The notes: a model not told the origin generated them from the sequence alone. A DNA stretch of 20,702 bases from CAZVCJ01 sp964625745 (GCA_964625745.1 CAZVCJ010000065.1:1-20702), one strand, 5' to 3'; counted from the stretch's first letter, positions 13,366 to 20,223 are shown. A program made the numbers and translations.

Positions 13366-15006
13366 CTACTCCGCCGACACGATGTAGTGATAGTGAGGCT
13401 GCCCGCCGTCTACCAGCTCCACCTCTTGGTCTGAGTAGCCGGCCCGGATCTCATCGGCCAACTTCTGAGCCTCTGCGCCAGCGATGTCCTGGCCGTAGTA
13501 GATGGTGATTATCTCCTGTTCATCGGCCTGCATCTGGCGCAGCATCTCTTGGACGACCTCCTCCAGGGTGCTGCCAGAGGCGGTCAGATCCCCATCCAAA
13601 AGTCCGATGAGCTCTCCCTCCTCCACGCAGACGCCGTTGATTTGAGCGGCGCGGGTGGCAGTGGTGATCTCGGCGGTCTGAACGCTGTGGGCTGCCTGTT
13701 CCATCACCTGGGTGTTGGTCTCCAGATCCGCCTGATAGTTGAAAGCCAAAACCGCGCTGACGCCCTGGGGGATGGTCTTGGTGGGCACAACGGCCACCTC
13801 TTTCTGGGAAAGCTCCCTCGTCTGTCGCGCCGCCATGATAACGTTGACGTTGTTGGGCAAGACGATGACCTTCTCGGCGCCTAAGCCCTCGATGGCTTTC
13901 AATATTTCCTGAGTGCTGGGGTTCATGGTCGGGCCGCCGGGCACCACCGCACTAACTCCCAGGCTCTCGAACACGCGGGCCAGCCCCGCGCCGGGAGCGA
14001 CGACCACGATGGCCGTGTCGCCCAATTCCTCGGCCAGCGGCGGAAGCGGCGGGTGCCCAGGTATGGTTGCTCCTCCGTGGCGGACGAACTCCTGATATTG
14101 CTCTTGCAGGTTCTCGACACTGATTTGGGTGAGGGTGCCAAGCTTCGCCGCGTAGTCGAGGGGCCTGCCCGGCTCCATGCTGTGGATGTGAACCTTGACG
14201 GCCCTGGAGTCGCCGACCACCAGCACCGATTCACCCATGCCGGCTATGGCCTCCCTGATCTCCTCCACGTCCAGGTCTTCACCTCTGAGGATGAACATCG
14301 TCTCGTAGCCGTACTCCTCCTCCTCGATCGGCACCTCCAGTTCTACGCCCGCCTCGATGATCGGAAGTTCCCCTACCTCCTCTCCCCGCATGAAGCGCAG
14401 GACACCTTCTAGGATGACGAATAGGCCCTGCCCGCCAGCATCAACCACGCCGGCCTCCGCCAGCACGGGCAAGAGGGAAGGCGTCCTGGCTACGGAGTGT
14501 CTGGCTTCCATCACCGTTCTCTCCATCACGTAGAGGAGGTCGTTCTTCTCTTCGGCGGCGGCCACCGCAGCGTCGGCGGCCTCTCGTGCCACGGTGAGAA
14601 TAGTCCCTTCGACAGGCTTGATCACCCCTTTGTAAGCCGTGACCGAAGCCTCTGTCATGGCCGGAGCCAAGTCCGAGGCGGTGAAGGTCTCTTTCTTATC
14701 CAGACTTCTGGCCAGCCCGCGGAACAACTGGGAGAGGATGACCCCAGAGTTGCCCCGAGCCCCCATCAGCGCGCCATAGGACACGGCGTGGGCCACTGCC
14801 GAGGCCGACTCTGCTGGCGAATTGCTCAATTCCTGGAGGGCGGCGCGCATAGTGAGCAGCATGTTAGTGCCTGTGTCGCCGTCGGGCACGGGATAAACGT
14901 TCAGCGCGTTGATGATTTCGACGTGCCTCTCCAGCCAGGCAGTGCTGGCCTCCAGCGCCCGCCTGAATCCTCTGCCGCTGCAGAAGTTCGCTGTCTCGTT
15001 TGTCAA
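13366..15006 (-). CDS. fakA: Fatty acid kinase FakA-like (DAK/DhaL plus EDD domain)
   Basis: FakA phosphorylates fatty acids held by FakB (DegV) to acyl-phosphate, the PlsX/PlsY substrate for phospholipid synthesis. The 546 residues have an N-terminal DhaL kinase domain with the Asp-rich Mg-ATP loop VYPVPDGDTGTNMLLT (38-53) and GALMGARGNSGVILSQLFRG, followed by VVDAGGQGLFVILEG. The C-terminal half (ETMFILRG, VVGDSRAVKVHIHS, and the NNVNVIMAA section) is the DegV-like EDD domain. The layout is B. subtilis YloV/FakA. The start is TTG 15004-15006 after GGAGATACGGCT; it overlaps the TGA of the upstream Asp23 gene as TTGA, so initiation is probably coupled. A DegV partner lies at 10389-11294. Confidence 0.92.
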   Translation of the reverse strand: MTNETANFCSGRGFRRALEASTAWLERHVEIINALNVYPVPDGDTGTNMLLTMRAALQELSNSPAESASAVAHAVSYGALMGARGNSGVILSQLFRGLARSLDKKETFTASDLAPAMTEASVTAYKGVIKPVEGTILTVAREAADAAVAAAEEKNDLLYVMERTVMEARHSVARTPSLLPVLAEAGVVDAGGQGLFVILEGVLRFMRGEEVGELPIIEAGVELEVPIEEEEYGYETMFILRGEDLDVEEIREAIAGMGESVLVVGDSRAVKVHIHSMEPGRPLDYAAKLGTLTQISVENLQEQYQEFVRHGGATIPGHPPLPPLAEELGDTAIVVVAPGAGLARVFESLGVSAVVPGGPTMNPSTQEILKAIEGLGAEKVIVLPNNVNVIMAARQTRELSQKEVAVVPTKTIPQGVSAVLAFNYQADLETNTQVMEQAAHSVQTAEITTATRAAQINGVCVEEGELIGLLDGDLTASGSTLEEVVQEMLRQMQADEQEIITIYYGQDIAGAEAQKLADEIRAGYSDQEVELVDGGQPHYHYIVSAE

Positions 15007-15365
15007 AGCCGTATCTCCAGATCACTAACCCGCAATCCCTGAACGTGGACGTTCACCTGGGAGACGGGCACGCCGAGGGCCTTCTCCACGCTGAATTTTA
15101 CGCTGCTCATGATGTTGTGGGCCACGGTGGAGATCCTGGTGCCATACTCGATGACCACGTAGAGGTCAATGGTGATCCGATTGCCCTCCAGTTTCACCTC
15201 GACTCCTCGCCTGCTGTCTCGATGGAGGAGTTGGGCCAGCCCGCCCACCAGGCTCTTGGAGGCCATGCCCACCACGCCGTAGCTATTCAGCACCGCCTGG
15301 CTGGCGATGCCGGCGATAGCCGTTGGCGAAATCTCGATCCTGCCCAATCTCGTTTCATCTGCCAT
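15003..15365 (-). CDS. Asp23/Gls24 family protein, copy 2 (YloU-like)
   Basis: 120 residues of the Asp23 family. It shows LGRIEISPTAIAGIASQAVL at the N-terminus, GNRITIDLYVVIEYGTRIS in the middle, and VSQVNVHVQGLRV near the end. In Bacillota yloU precedes yloV (fakA), as here, with a TGA/TTG overlap. I start it at the ATG at 15365, since GGGGG lies nine nt before it; ATG 15371 and an earlier start (15404) are possible, but the residues they add look unlike the family. It is clearly diverged from copy 1 at 2725-3075, so the two are old paralogues, not a recent duplication. It diverges from rpmB across about 100 nt. Confidence 0.9.
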   Translation of the reverse strand: MADETRLGRIEISPTAIAGIASQAVLNSYGVVGMASKSLVGGLAQLLHRDSRRGVEVKLEGNRITIDLYVVIEYGTRISTVAHNIMSSVKFSVEKALGVPVSQVNVHVQGLRVSDLEIRL

Positions 15366-15396
15366 TTTCATCAACCCCCAGGGCTGCCCGGCCGAT

Positions 15397-15425
15397 TTGC
15401 GCAAAGCAGCTTATTGTGGTATGAT
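15397..15425 (+). promoter_or_regulatory. rpmB promoter
   Basis: TTGCGC (15397-15402), a 17-nt spacer, and TATGAT (15420-15425). The expected start near 15432 gives a leader of about 35 nt. The -10 region lies in a perfect short inverted repeat GGTAT/ATACC (15418-15422, 15426-15430), which might be an operator or chance. Confidence 0.8.
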
Positions 15426-15466
15426 ATACCCAGTGATTTGAACATTATTTGATGAGGGAGTAAATT

Positions 15467-15646
15467 ATGGCTAAGTGTGATATCTGCGGTAAGGGCGTCC
15501 AGTTTGGACACAACGTCAGCCATTCCAAGAAGGCGACGAAGCGCCAGTGGAAGCCCAACATTCAGAAAGTGACCATCACCAAAGATGGCGTTACCAGGCG
15601 CGTGAACGTCTGCGCCAAATGCCTGAAGACACTTTCTAAAAGCTAA
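15467..15646 (+). CDS. rpmB: 50S ribosomal protein L28
   Basis: The only supported plus-strand gene: 59 residues from ATG 15467 to TAA 15644-15646. It begins MAKCDICGKGVQFGHNVSHS, typical of the zinc-binding form of L28, with Cys 4 and 7 paired to Cys 49 and 52 (CAKC). HSKKATKRQWKPNIQKV and the RRVNVCAKCLKTL end match the family. The ribosome site GAGGGAG lies six nt before the ATG. It has its own promoter and a hairpin terminator, and diverges from the Asp23-fakA cluster, as in B. subtilis. Confidence 0.97.
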   Translation: MAKCDICGKGVQFGHNVSHSKKATKRQWKPNIQKVTITKDGVTRRVNVCAKCLKTLSKS

Positions 15647-15685
15647 TGGCCTATGGCTCTTACGCCATTCGCTACGCATCAACAC

Positions 15686-15715
15686 GCCAGCTCCAGATTA
15701 TGGGGCTGGCTTTTT
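15686..15715 (+). terminator. Rho-independent terminator of rpmB
   Basis: GCCAGCTCC (15686-15694) pairs with GGGGCTGGC (15702-15710) through a 9-bp stem with one G-T wobble and a 7-nt loop. Five T follow at once (15711-15715). It begins 39 nt after the rpmB stop. Confidence 0.88.
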
Positions 15716-15831
15716 GGTTCATAGCTCCCTGTACCCCACCTTCCCAATAAGTTCAATCTGTTTATTCCCCACCCGTTACGCTTCCTCAATGTTGTATCCT
15801 CGCGTTCATAGCAGCCGCCAAGATAGGCGCG

Positions 15832-15912
15832 TCACTCACATGTCAGTCCTCTTTCCTCCATGATCCGCGCGATGGCGTTCGCGGCTCTAGGAACAACGAA
15901 CTCTTTGGGCAT
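15832..15912 (-). other. Candidate 26-codon small ORF
   Basis: ATG 15910-15912 to TGA 15832-15834 encodes MPKEFVVPRAANAIARIMEE plus RGLTCE. I do not recognise it. Its only support is the promoter-like site just upstream; no Shine-Dalgarno is visible, and it may be a decayed fragment of a longer gene. Confidence 0.25.
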
Positions 15913-15937
15913 TAAGATCAAGAATGAATGATGCATA

Positions 15938-15966
15938 ATCATACACTGTATTTTTGAAAAATGCAA
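15938..15966 (-). promoter_or_regulatory. Promoter-like site downstream of rlmN
   Basis: On the minus strand TTGCAT (15966-15961), a 17-nt A/T-rich spacer, and TATGAT (15943-15938). The predicted start near 15931 would produce a leftward transcript toward the rpmB 3' end. There is no known gene to serve, so it may drive a small RNA or the 26-codon frame. Confidence 0.45.
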
Positions 15967-15967
15967 G

Positions 15968-16009
15968 ACAGCGGATGGGAAACGGATAAACGAATTTCCC
16001 ATCCGCTGT
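15968..16009. repeat. 15-bp hairpin repeat after rlmN
   Basis: ACAGCGGATGGGAAA (15968-15982) and its exact reverse complement (15995-16009) enclose a 12-nt loop. A related copy (GATAAACGA ... CATCCGCTGCGAGC) at 16063-16094 overlaps the rlmN stop and last codons. It could act as a strong mRNA 3'-end structure for rlmN, though no T-run follows. Confidence 0.85.
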
Positions 16010-16077
16010 GAGCCTGTGCCAGCCCGGTCGGAGACCTTCGGCGGACAAAGGGGGAGACCCCTGATAAACGACGGATT

Positions 16078-17175
16078 TCACATCCGCTGCGAGCGCAGTT
16101 GGCCACAGCCGGCCCGGATGTCCGCGCCCCGCTCCACTCGCAGGGTGTTGGACACTTTCGAGCAGTTGAGCTCAGCCTGGAAGGACCGGACCCTGTCTCG
16201 TGACGAGGGTTGGTACGGGGACTCAGGGACGGGGTTTAGAGGGATCAGGTTGACGTGGCAGAGCAACCCATCCACCAGGTGGGCCAACTGGCGCGCTTGC
16301 GCCGGGGAATCGTTGACCCCCTGGATGAGGGCATACTCGAAGCTGATGCGCCTCCCCGTTCGTTCAACGTAATGACGACAGGCGGCCATCAAGTGGATCA
16401 AGGGATAGCGGCGATTGATGGGGACCAGCTCGTCGCGCAATTCATCGGTGGAGGCATGGAGGGAGACAGCCAGGCCAATCTGTCTCCCCTCCTCAGCCAA
16501 TCGCTGGATGCCGGGCACCAGACCCACAGTCGAGACGGTGATGCGCCGCGCTCCCAGGTTAAAACCGTCATCGTGAGTCAGCGCTTCGATGGCCTGCCAG
16601 GTGGCCTCGTAGTTGGCCAGCGGCTCGCCCATGCCCATGAGGACTACGTTGGTGAGTGACGAGTTACGAGTAACAGGTAATGAGTGAGCCCCCCTCGTTA
16701 CTCGTAACTCATTCCTCATTCCTTCCCTCAATTGTCGAGCGAAGTATAGCACCTGCTCCACGATCTCCCCCGCCGTTAGGTTGCGCACCAGGCCACTCTG
16801 GCCTGTGGCGCAGAAGGCGCAGCCGAGCGCACAGCCAACCTGGGTGGAGATGCAGGCCGTGTGCCGCCGCTCGTAGTGCATCAGCACGCTCTCGATAGTC
16901 TGATCGTCCCGCAGGGCAAAAAGCACCTTGCGCGTCAAGCCGTCGGCGGATACTCGTTTCTCCAGAGGTTTCATAGTTCGCAAGCAGGCCGCCTCTGCCA
17001 GTCTCTCCCGTAGTCCTTTGGGCAGATTGGTCATCTCCTGGAAGTCGGTGGCCAGCGCACGATAGAGCCAGCCCCAGATCTGATCAGCGCGGTAGGAGGG
17101 CTCGCCCCAGGAGGCAAGGAATTCCTTCAATTCATTGTAGGTTAGATCAAGCAGTAGAGCTTTACCAATCAACAT
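16078..17175 (-). CDS. rlmN: 23S rRNA (adenine2503-C2)/tRNA methyltransferase RlmN with internal insert
   Basis: Radical SAM enzyme that methylates C2 of A2503 in 23S rRNA and A37 of some tRNAs. From ATG 17175 (after AGGGATTGGTT) it has 365 residues. The N-terminal LTYNELKEFLASWGEPSYRA is typical. The methyl-carrying Cys is in RHTACISTQVGC (Cys 108 region), the 4Fe-4S motif is CALGCAFC (Cys 115, 119, 122), GMGEPLANY binds SAM, and the second mechanistic Cys is in GADIRAGCGQL (Cys 357). An extra loop, residues about 151-174 before TNVVLMGMGEP, is encoded by an inverted heptad repeat. The last residues SQRM and the stop come from a second repeat. A start 66 nt upstream would overlap trmH and lacks a ribosome site. 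Confidence 0.95.
   Translation of the reverse strand: MLIGKALLLDLTYNELKEFLASWGEPSYRADQIWGWLYRALATDFQEMTNLPKGLRERLAEAACLRTMKPLEKRVSADGLTRKVLFALRDDQTIESVLMHYERRHTACISTQVGCALGCAFCATGQSGLVRNLTAGEIVEQVLYFARQLREGMRNELRVTRGAHSLPVTRNSSLTNVVLMGMGEPLANYEATWQAIEALTHDDGFNLGARRITVSTVGLVPGIQRLAEEGRQIGLAVSLHASTDELRDELVPINRRYPLIHLMAACRHYVERTGRRISFEYALIQGVNDSPAQARQLAHLVDGLLCHVNLIPLNPVPESPYQPSSRDRVRSFQAELNCSKVSNTLRVERGADIRAGCGQLRSQRM
16651..16722. repeat. Heptad inverted-repeat element inside rlmN
   Basis: The left arm has in-phase heptads GGTGAGT, GACGAGT, TACGAGT, AACAGGT, AATGAGT (16651-16685). The right arm has TCGTTAC, TCGTAAC and TCATTCC twice (16695-16722). The core GAGTTACGAGTAAC (16661-16674) and its exact reverse complement (16697-16710) form a 14-bp stem with a 22-nt loop. 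It is translated in frame. Confidence 0.95.
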
Positions 17176-17224
17176 AACCAATCCCTGGGATGAGGTGGAG
17201 CAATTTGTGACTCGATCATCCCAG

Positions 17225-17983
17225 TCATTTGCTACTCCCACTCGGTCTCGTAGTCTCAGTGAAAGCGGTCAGCTTTGTGCTTTCATAGAGCGCAATCGCC
17301 ACCGCCGCAGACAAATTGAGCGAATCAATCCGCTCGTCGTGCGGGATGGCGACACTCGTCCCGACGTTTAGGAACTCGTCAGGCAAGCCGCCGCTCTCGT
17401 TGCCGAAGACGAGCGCAAAGGGCGGCTTGAAGCGCACGCAGGCGATAGTCACTCGCCCGTTGGTCATCAGGGGATACAGGTTGTGGGCGAAGTTGTGGCT
17501 GTAGTCTTCAAAGCGGTCGAAGTATTCAAGCGACAATCTGAAAACCGCTCCCATTGAGGCGCGAACGGTCTTGGGATCGAAGATGTCAACGGCAGGCCGG
17601 ATCAGCGCCAGGTCGGTAATCCCAAAGCCTACCATCGTCCGGGCAATGGCGCCGACGTTGCCCATGTCGCCGGGGTTGACCAGCACGACGTGGTTGCGGT
17701 TTGGATCAAGCCGGCTTCGGTACTTGCGGAATACGCCAATCGCGAGGTGGCTCCCCTTAGGTGAGAGTCGCTCGATGGTCTTATCGTTTGTCTCTACCGG
17801 GACGCGGCTTCGGGCGCACAGATCCTTGAGCCTGGCGACGCCGACATTCCGTTCGCTTTTGGAGGATAGCACGACCCCCAACACGTGTTCTGGTCGCGCG
17901 TCGAGCAATTCCAACGTGGCGAACACGCCGTTGGCGTAGGAGTATTCAAAACGCTTCCGGTAGCGCTTAAGACGTAAGCTCAT
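17225..17983 (-). CDS. TrmH/SpoU-family RNA 2'-O-methyltransferase
   Basis: SPOUT-class methyltransferase that 2'-O-methylates a ribose in rRNA or tRNA; which RNA is not determinable here. The 252 residues have an N-terminal binding region, then the three SpoU motifs: LVNPGDMGNVGAIARTMVGF (101-120), ALVFGNESGGLP (190-201) with the SAM-knot Asn-Glu-Ser, and IPHDERIDSLNLSAAVAIAL (213-232). I use ATG 17983, which follows GGGTAGGTATCTC. The frame also opens 36 nt earlier, but those codons come from the inverted repeat at 18001-18055. The gap to the chosen rlmN start is 49 nt. Confidence 0.9.
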   Translation of the reverse strand: MSLRLKRYRKRFEYSYANGVFATLELLDARPEHVLGVVLSSKSERNVGVARLKDLCARSRVPVETNDKTIERLSPKGSHLAIGVFRKYRSRLDPNRNHVVLVNPGDMGNVGAIARTMVGFGITDLALIRPAVDIFDPKTVRASMGAVFRLSLEYFDRFEDYSHNFAHNLYPLMTNGRVTIACVRFKPPFALVFGNESGGLPDEFLNVGTSVAIPHDERIDSLNLSAAVAIALYESTKLTAFTETTRPSGSSK

Positions 17984-18000
17984 GAGATACCTACCCATTA

Positions 18001-18055
18001 GCGTCAACTTAAGACTCAAAGGCCCGGGGACAGGGCTCAGCGCTTAAGTTGACGC
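18001..18055. repeat. Inverted repeat upstream of trmH
   Basis: GCGTCAACTTAAG (18001-18013) and its exact complement (18043-18055) form a 13-bp stem. The loop contains, on the minus strand, CTGAGCCCTGTCCCCGGG, nearly the same core as the hairpin at 20224-20329. A short degenerate heptad run (GATTGGAGATCAGAGATT) follows at about 18060-18077 and reaches the next gene's stop. Confidence 0.85.
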
Positions 18056-18075
18056 AGAGGATTGGAGATCAGAGA

Positions 18076-18537
18076 TTACCACACACCAGGCAGCAGCCGG
18101 TAGCGCACCCGCTGGGCATAGTCTTTGTAACCGTCGAGCTTGTCCTGCAGCGCCCTATCTTCAAGCGCGGTACGGACAATGGCAAGGCACACCGTAAGCG
18201 CCGCCGGAATGACCGCCCATAGCGAGCCGAGTATCAGCGGCATTGCGAGATCGAACGCGATGATCCCAGCATAGCCCGGATGGCGCACGTGCCGGTAAGG
18301 CCCGCTGGCGGCGACAGTATGGCCGCGGTTCTTTGCGATGCGCAGGACGCCGTAGAAGAACCTGTTCGATGCCATGGCCCAGGTGGTCAGAAGGGACCCC
18401 AGCACCGCGATAGCCAACGCGGTGATCANNNNNNNNNNNNNNNNNNNNNNNNNNNNNNNNNNNNNNNNNNNNNNNNNNNNNNNNNNNNNNNNNNNNNNNN
18501 NNNNNNNNNNNNNNNNNNNNNNNNNNNNGGCGTTGAT
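18076..18537 (-). CDS. ICMT-like membrane methyltransferase, interrupted by assembly gap
   Basis: The C-terminal 117 residues are clear: ITALAIAVLGS, then SGPYRHVRHPGYAG (SAM-binding GPYRxVRHPxY motif), ILGSLWAVIPAAL, RTALEDRALQDKLDGY and the end VRYRLLPGVW. This is the isoprenylcysteine carboxyl methyltransferase/PEMT-like family of integral membrane methyltransferases; the bacterial substrates vary. The N-terminal part is lost in 100 Ns. Compared with the full neighbour at 18583-19314, about 124 residues are missing, so the real gap should be near 370 nt if the gene is whole. On the right side of the gap, AGGAGGGGCAAAATCAACGCC-type sequence aligns with the neighbour's ribosome site and MNT start, but has ATC in place of ATG. 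Moderate certainty on the start, high on the family. Confidence 0.8.
   Translation of the reverse strand: MNAXXXXXXXXXXXXXXXXXXXXXXXXXXXXXXXXXXITALAIAVLGSLLTTWAMASNRFFYGVLRIAKNRGHTVAASGPYRHVRHPGYAGIIAFDLAMPLILGSLWAVIPAALTVCLAIVRTALEDRALQDKLDGYKDYAQRVRYRLLPGVW
18429..18528. other. Assembly gap of 100 N
   Basis: Exactly 100 N, a scaffolding placeholder rather than a measured length. It lies within the left of two tandem paralogues, a common place for short-read assemblies to break. Any reading frame through it is not reliable. Confidence 0.99.
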
Positions 18538-18582
18538 TTTGCCCCTCCTGAACGATGTTCTAGCTGTTTCGCACACCGGTGG

Positions 18583-19314
18583 CTACCAGATGCCCGGCAG
18601 CAGGCGGTAGCGCACCCTCTGTGCGTACTCCTTGTAGCCGTCGAGTTCCTCCAGCAGTGTCCTGTCTTCCAGCGCCGTGCGGATGATTGTGCCTAACGCT
18701 ACCAGAATGGTAGGGATTAGCGCCCACAGCGAACCAAGAAGAATCGGAATCATGAGGGAGGACACAATCCCAGTGGCGTAAGACGGATGGCGCACGAACC
18801 GATATGGCCCATCAGTGATGACAGTTTGGCCGCGGTCTTTCTGGATACGCACAACGGCCGAGTAGTACCTGTTCACTGCCATGGCCCAGGTACCCACAGT
18901 GTATCCCAGCACCATGATGGCCAGCGCAACCAGCCGGGGAGTGAGTGGAATCTGCGGCGACCACCCGAAGCGCTCATCCAGACCGGCCACGATCATCATG
19001 GCCAACGGGCCGACCAGGAGCAGGAAGAAGAGAATCAGCCGATCCCAGCCTCTGACATCCTCCCGATCAAGGGATTGGGCGCGTTCCGCTAGCAAATCCG
19101 GGTTTGTGCGCATCACGGCAATCCGGCTAACAAGTGTGAAAAAAACAACGATGCCGACATAGACCCATGCCCACACCCAATTCAGACGGCCCGCCGCGAT
19201 GAACAAGATCATCGGTAACAGCAACGTGAATGCAGCAAACCTGAGCCACGCTTTCCAACCAACGGCCTTGATTACCTCAAATGCCCCTTTGGGTTGCTCA
19301 ACATAGGTGTTCAT
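18583..19314 (-). CDS. ICMT-like membrane methyltransferase, complete copy
   Basis: 243-residue integral membrane protein. Hydrophobic segments lie near residues 23-42, 46-65, 91-112, 127-147 and 180-208. The family signature GPYRFVRHPSYATG is near 170-183, and RTALEDRTLLEELDGYKEYA with the end VRYRLLPGIW completes the cofactor site. This pattern is the isoprenylcysteine carboxyl methyltransferase/phospholipid methyltransferase-like family; the substrate here is unknown (bacterial members are not proven to act on prenylated proteins). ATG 19314 follows AAGGAGGGACAA. The C-terminal half is closely similar to the left neighbour, showing a tandem duplication with moderate divergence. Confidence 0.9.
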   Translation of the reverse strand: MNTYVEQPKGAFEVIKAVGWKAWLRFAAFTLLLPMILFIAAGRLNWVWAWVYVGIVVFFTLVSRIAVMRTNPDLLAERAQSLDREDVRGWDRLILFFLLLVGPLAMMIVAGLDERFGWSPQIPLTPRLVALAIMVLGYTVGTWAMAVNRYYSAVVRIQKDRGQTVITDGPYRFVRHPSYATGIVSSLMIPILLGSLWALIPTILVALGTIIRTALEDRTLLEELDGYKEYAQRVRYRLLPGIW

Positions 19315-19340
19315 TTGTCCCTCCTTCGGAATGGTGGATT

Positions 19341-19418
19341 GGTAGATTCGGAGGTTCGGGATTCGTAGATTCGTACCGAATGTACCAACTTACGAATCTA
19401 CGAGTTTACGAATCTACC
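19341..19418. repeat. Octanucleotide-period inverted repeat
   Basis: Units of mostly 8 nt (GGTAGATT, CGGAGGTT, CGTAGATT) form the left arm, and the right arm is its complement. CGTAGATTCGTA (19364-19375) and TACGAATCTACG (19391-19402) are exact complements with a 15-nt loop, and outer GGTAGATTCG (19341-19350) pairs with CGAATCTACC (19409-19418). It fills the gap between the SAM methyltransferase stop and the ICMT-like gene. It has the same architecture as the 7-nt elements but a different period. Confidence 0.9.
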
Positions 19419-19421
19419 TTG

Positions 19422-20195
19422 TTACTTCCTGCCGACGTATATTCCGTATCCAAAGTATTCGTCAAGGTTGTCGGGCGTGACCCCATCCTCTCGTACTCCC
19501 TTCACGAATCTCCTGTAAGCTGGACTTCTGGCATAGAGGGACAACATTCTGCCCCAAATACCCAACATTCCTGCAAAACCATACCGACGGAATATCTCTT
19601 TGGCCTCGGTTCGCACGTTGATGGCATAAGTTCTCGCGACGATTTCTCTCAGCCCAGCGCCCTCCAATAATCCCACCCAGGCATCAGAAGTCAGAGGTTG
19701 CACGTTGGCACCCACATCCTGGGATGCCCAGGCGACCACTTCTGGCGGAGGCGGTACCTTCAGCCAGGCTGACTCATTCAGCCCGACGTATCCTCCCGGC
19801 TTCGTCACCCGCGCATACTCGTTGACTGCTCTCTGTTTGTCTTCTGGAAAGGCGGTTACGGACTCGGTGATGACGGCGTCGAAAAGGTCATCCTCGAAAG
19901 GGAGGTCTTGCGCATCTGCTACCCTGAATTCAACCCGGTCCGCTATCCCCTCTCTCTTCACCCTTTCCCTGGACCTCTCGATCATCCCTTCCAGAATGTC
20001 CACGCCGACCACTCTGCAGCCACACCTTTTGGCGATGAAGCAAGGCGTCACCCCAGCGCCGCAGCCAACGTCCAGGATGTATTTGCCTTCGCCTATGTGG
20101 CATAACTCAATGAGCTCTTCTGTGGCCACGACGCCTCCCAGATGTTTCGTGAGGCCCACCTCGGCTGCAAAATCGAAGAAATGTTCATTCGCCAT
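19422..20195 (-). CDS. Class I SAM-dependent methyltransferase (UbiE/type 11-like)
   Basis: 257-residue Rossmann-fold methyltransferase. Motif I is YILDVGCGAGVTP (39-51), the acidic SAM ribose ligand is in VVGVDI (Asp 66), motif post-II is VADAQDLPFEDD (92-103), and TKPGGYVGLNES (131-142) is the type-11 post-motif. The substrate is unknown; the C-terminal region EAKEIFRRYGFAGMLGIWGR is family-specific rather than diagnostic. ATG 20195 was chosen because AAGGAGGTCAAGA precedes it; a longer frame to 20318 would be coded by the G/C-rich hairpin. It precedes the ICMT-like pair in the same direction with a repeat between, so co-transcription is uncertain. Confidence 0.9.
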   Translation of the reverse strand: MANEHFFDFAAEVGLTKHLGGVVATEELIELCHIGEGKYILDVGCGAGVTPCFIAKRCGCRVVGVDILEGMIERSRERVKREGIADRVEFRVADAQDLPFEDDLFDAVITESVTAFPEDKQRAVNEYARVTKPGGYVGLNESAWLKVPPPPEVVAWASQDVGANVQPLTSDAWVGLLEGAGLREIVARTYAINVRTEAKEIFRRYGFAGMLGIWGRMLSLYARSPAYRRFVKGVREDGVTPDNLDEYFGYGIYVGRK

Positions 20196-20223
20196 TCTTG
20201 ACCTCCTTTCTTGGTGGAGCTTT

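Larger units (their letters stand above)
15716..16077. other. Gene-poor region between rpmB and rlmN
   Basis: 362 nt without a convincing gene. It contains a minus-strand promoter-like site and a 26-codon frame (both listed separately) and the 15-bp hairpin at 15968-16009. A longer open frame at 15887-16081 has no ribosome site and runs through the hairpin, so I do not call it. Composition at 15900-15965 is A/T-rich compared with its neighbours. Confidence 0.7.

Noticed and set aside
15887..16081. 64-codon minus-strand frame between rlmN and rpmB
   Set aside because: It runs through the 15-bp hairpin, overlaps the rlmN end and has no ribosome site.
4546..16722. CRISPR-like arrays suggested by the periodic repeats
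   Set aside because: Units are 7-8 nt and contiguous, with no 20-40 nt repeats, no unique spacers and no cas genes.
18076..18576. Continuous 166-codon frame through the N gap
   Set aside because: The gap length is a placeholder, so the frame across it is not meaningful; the part right of the gap contains a ribosome site.
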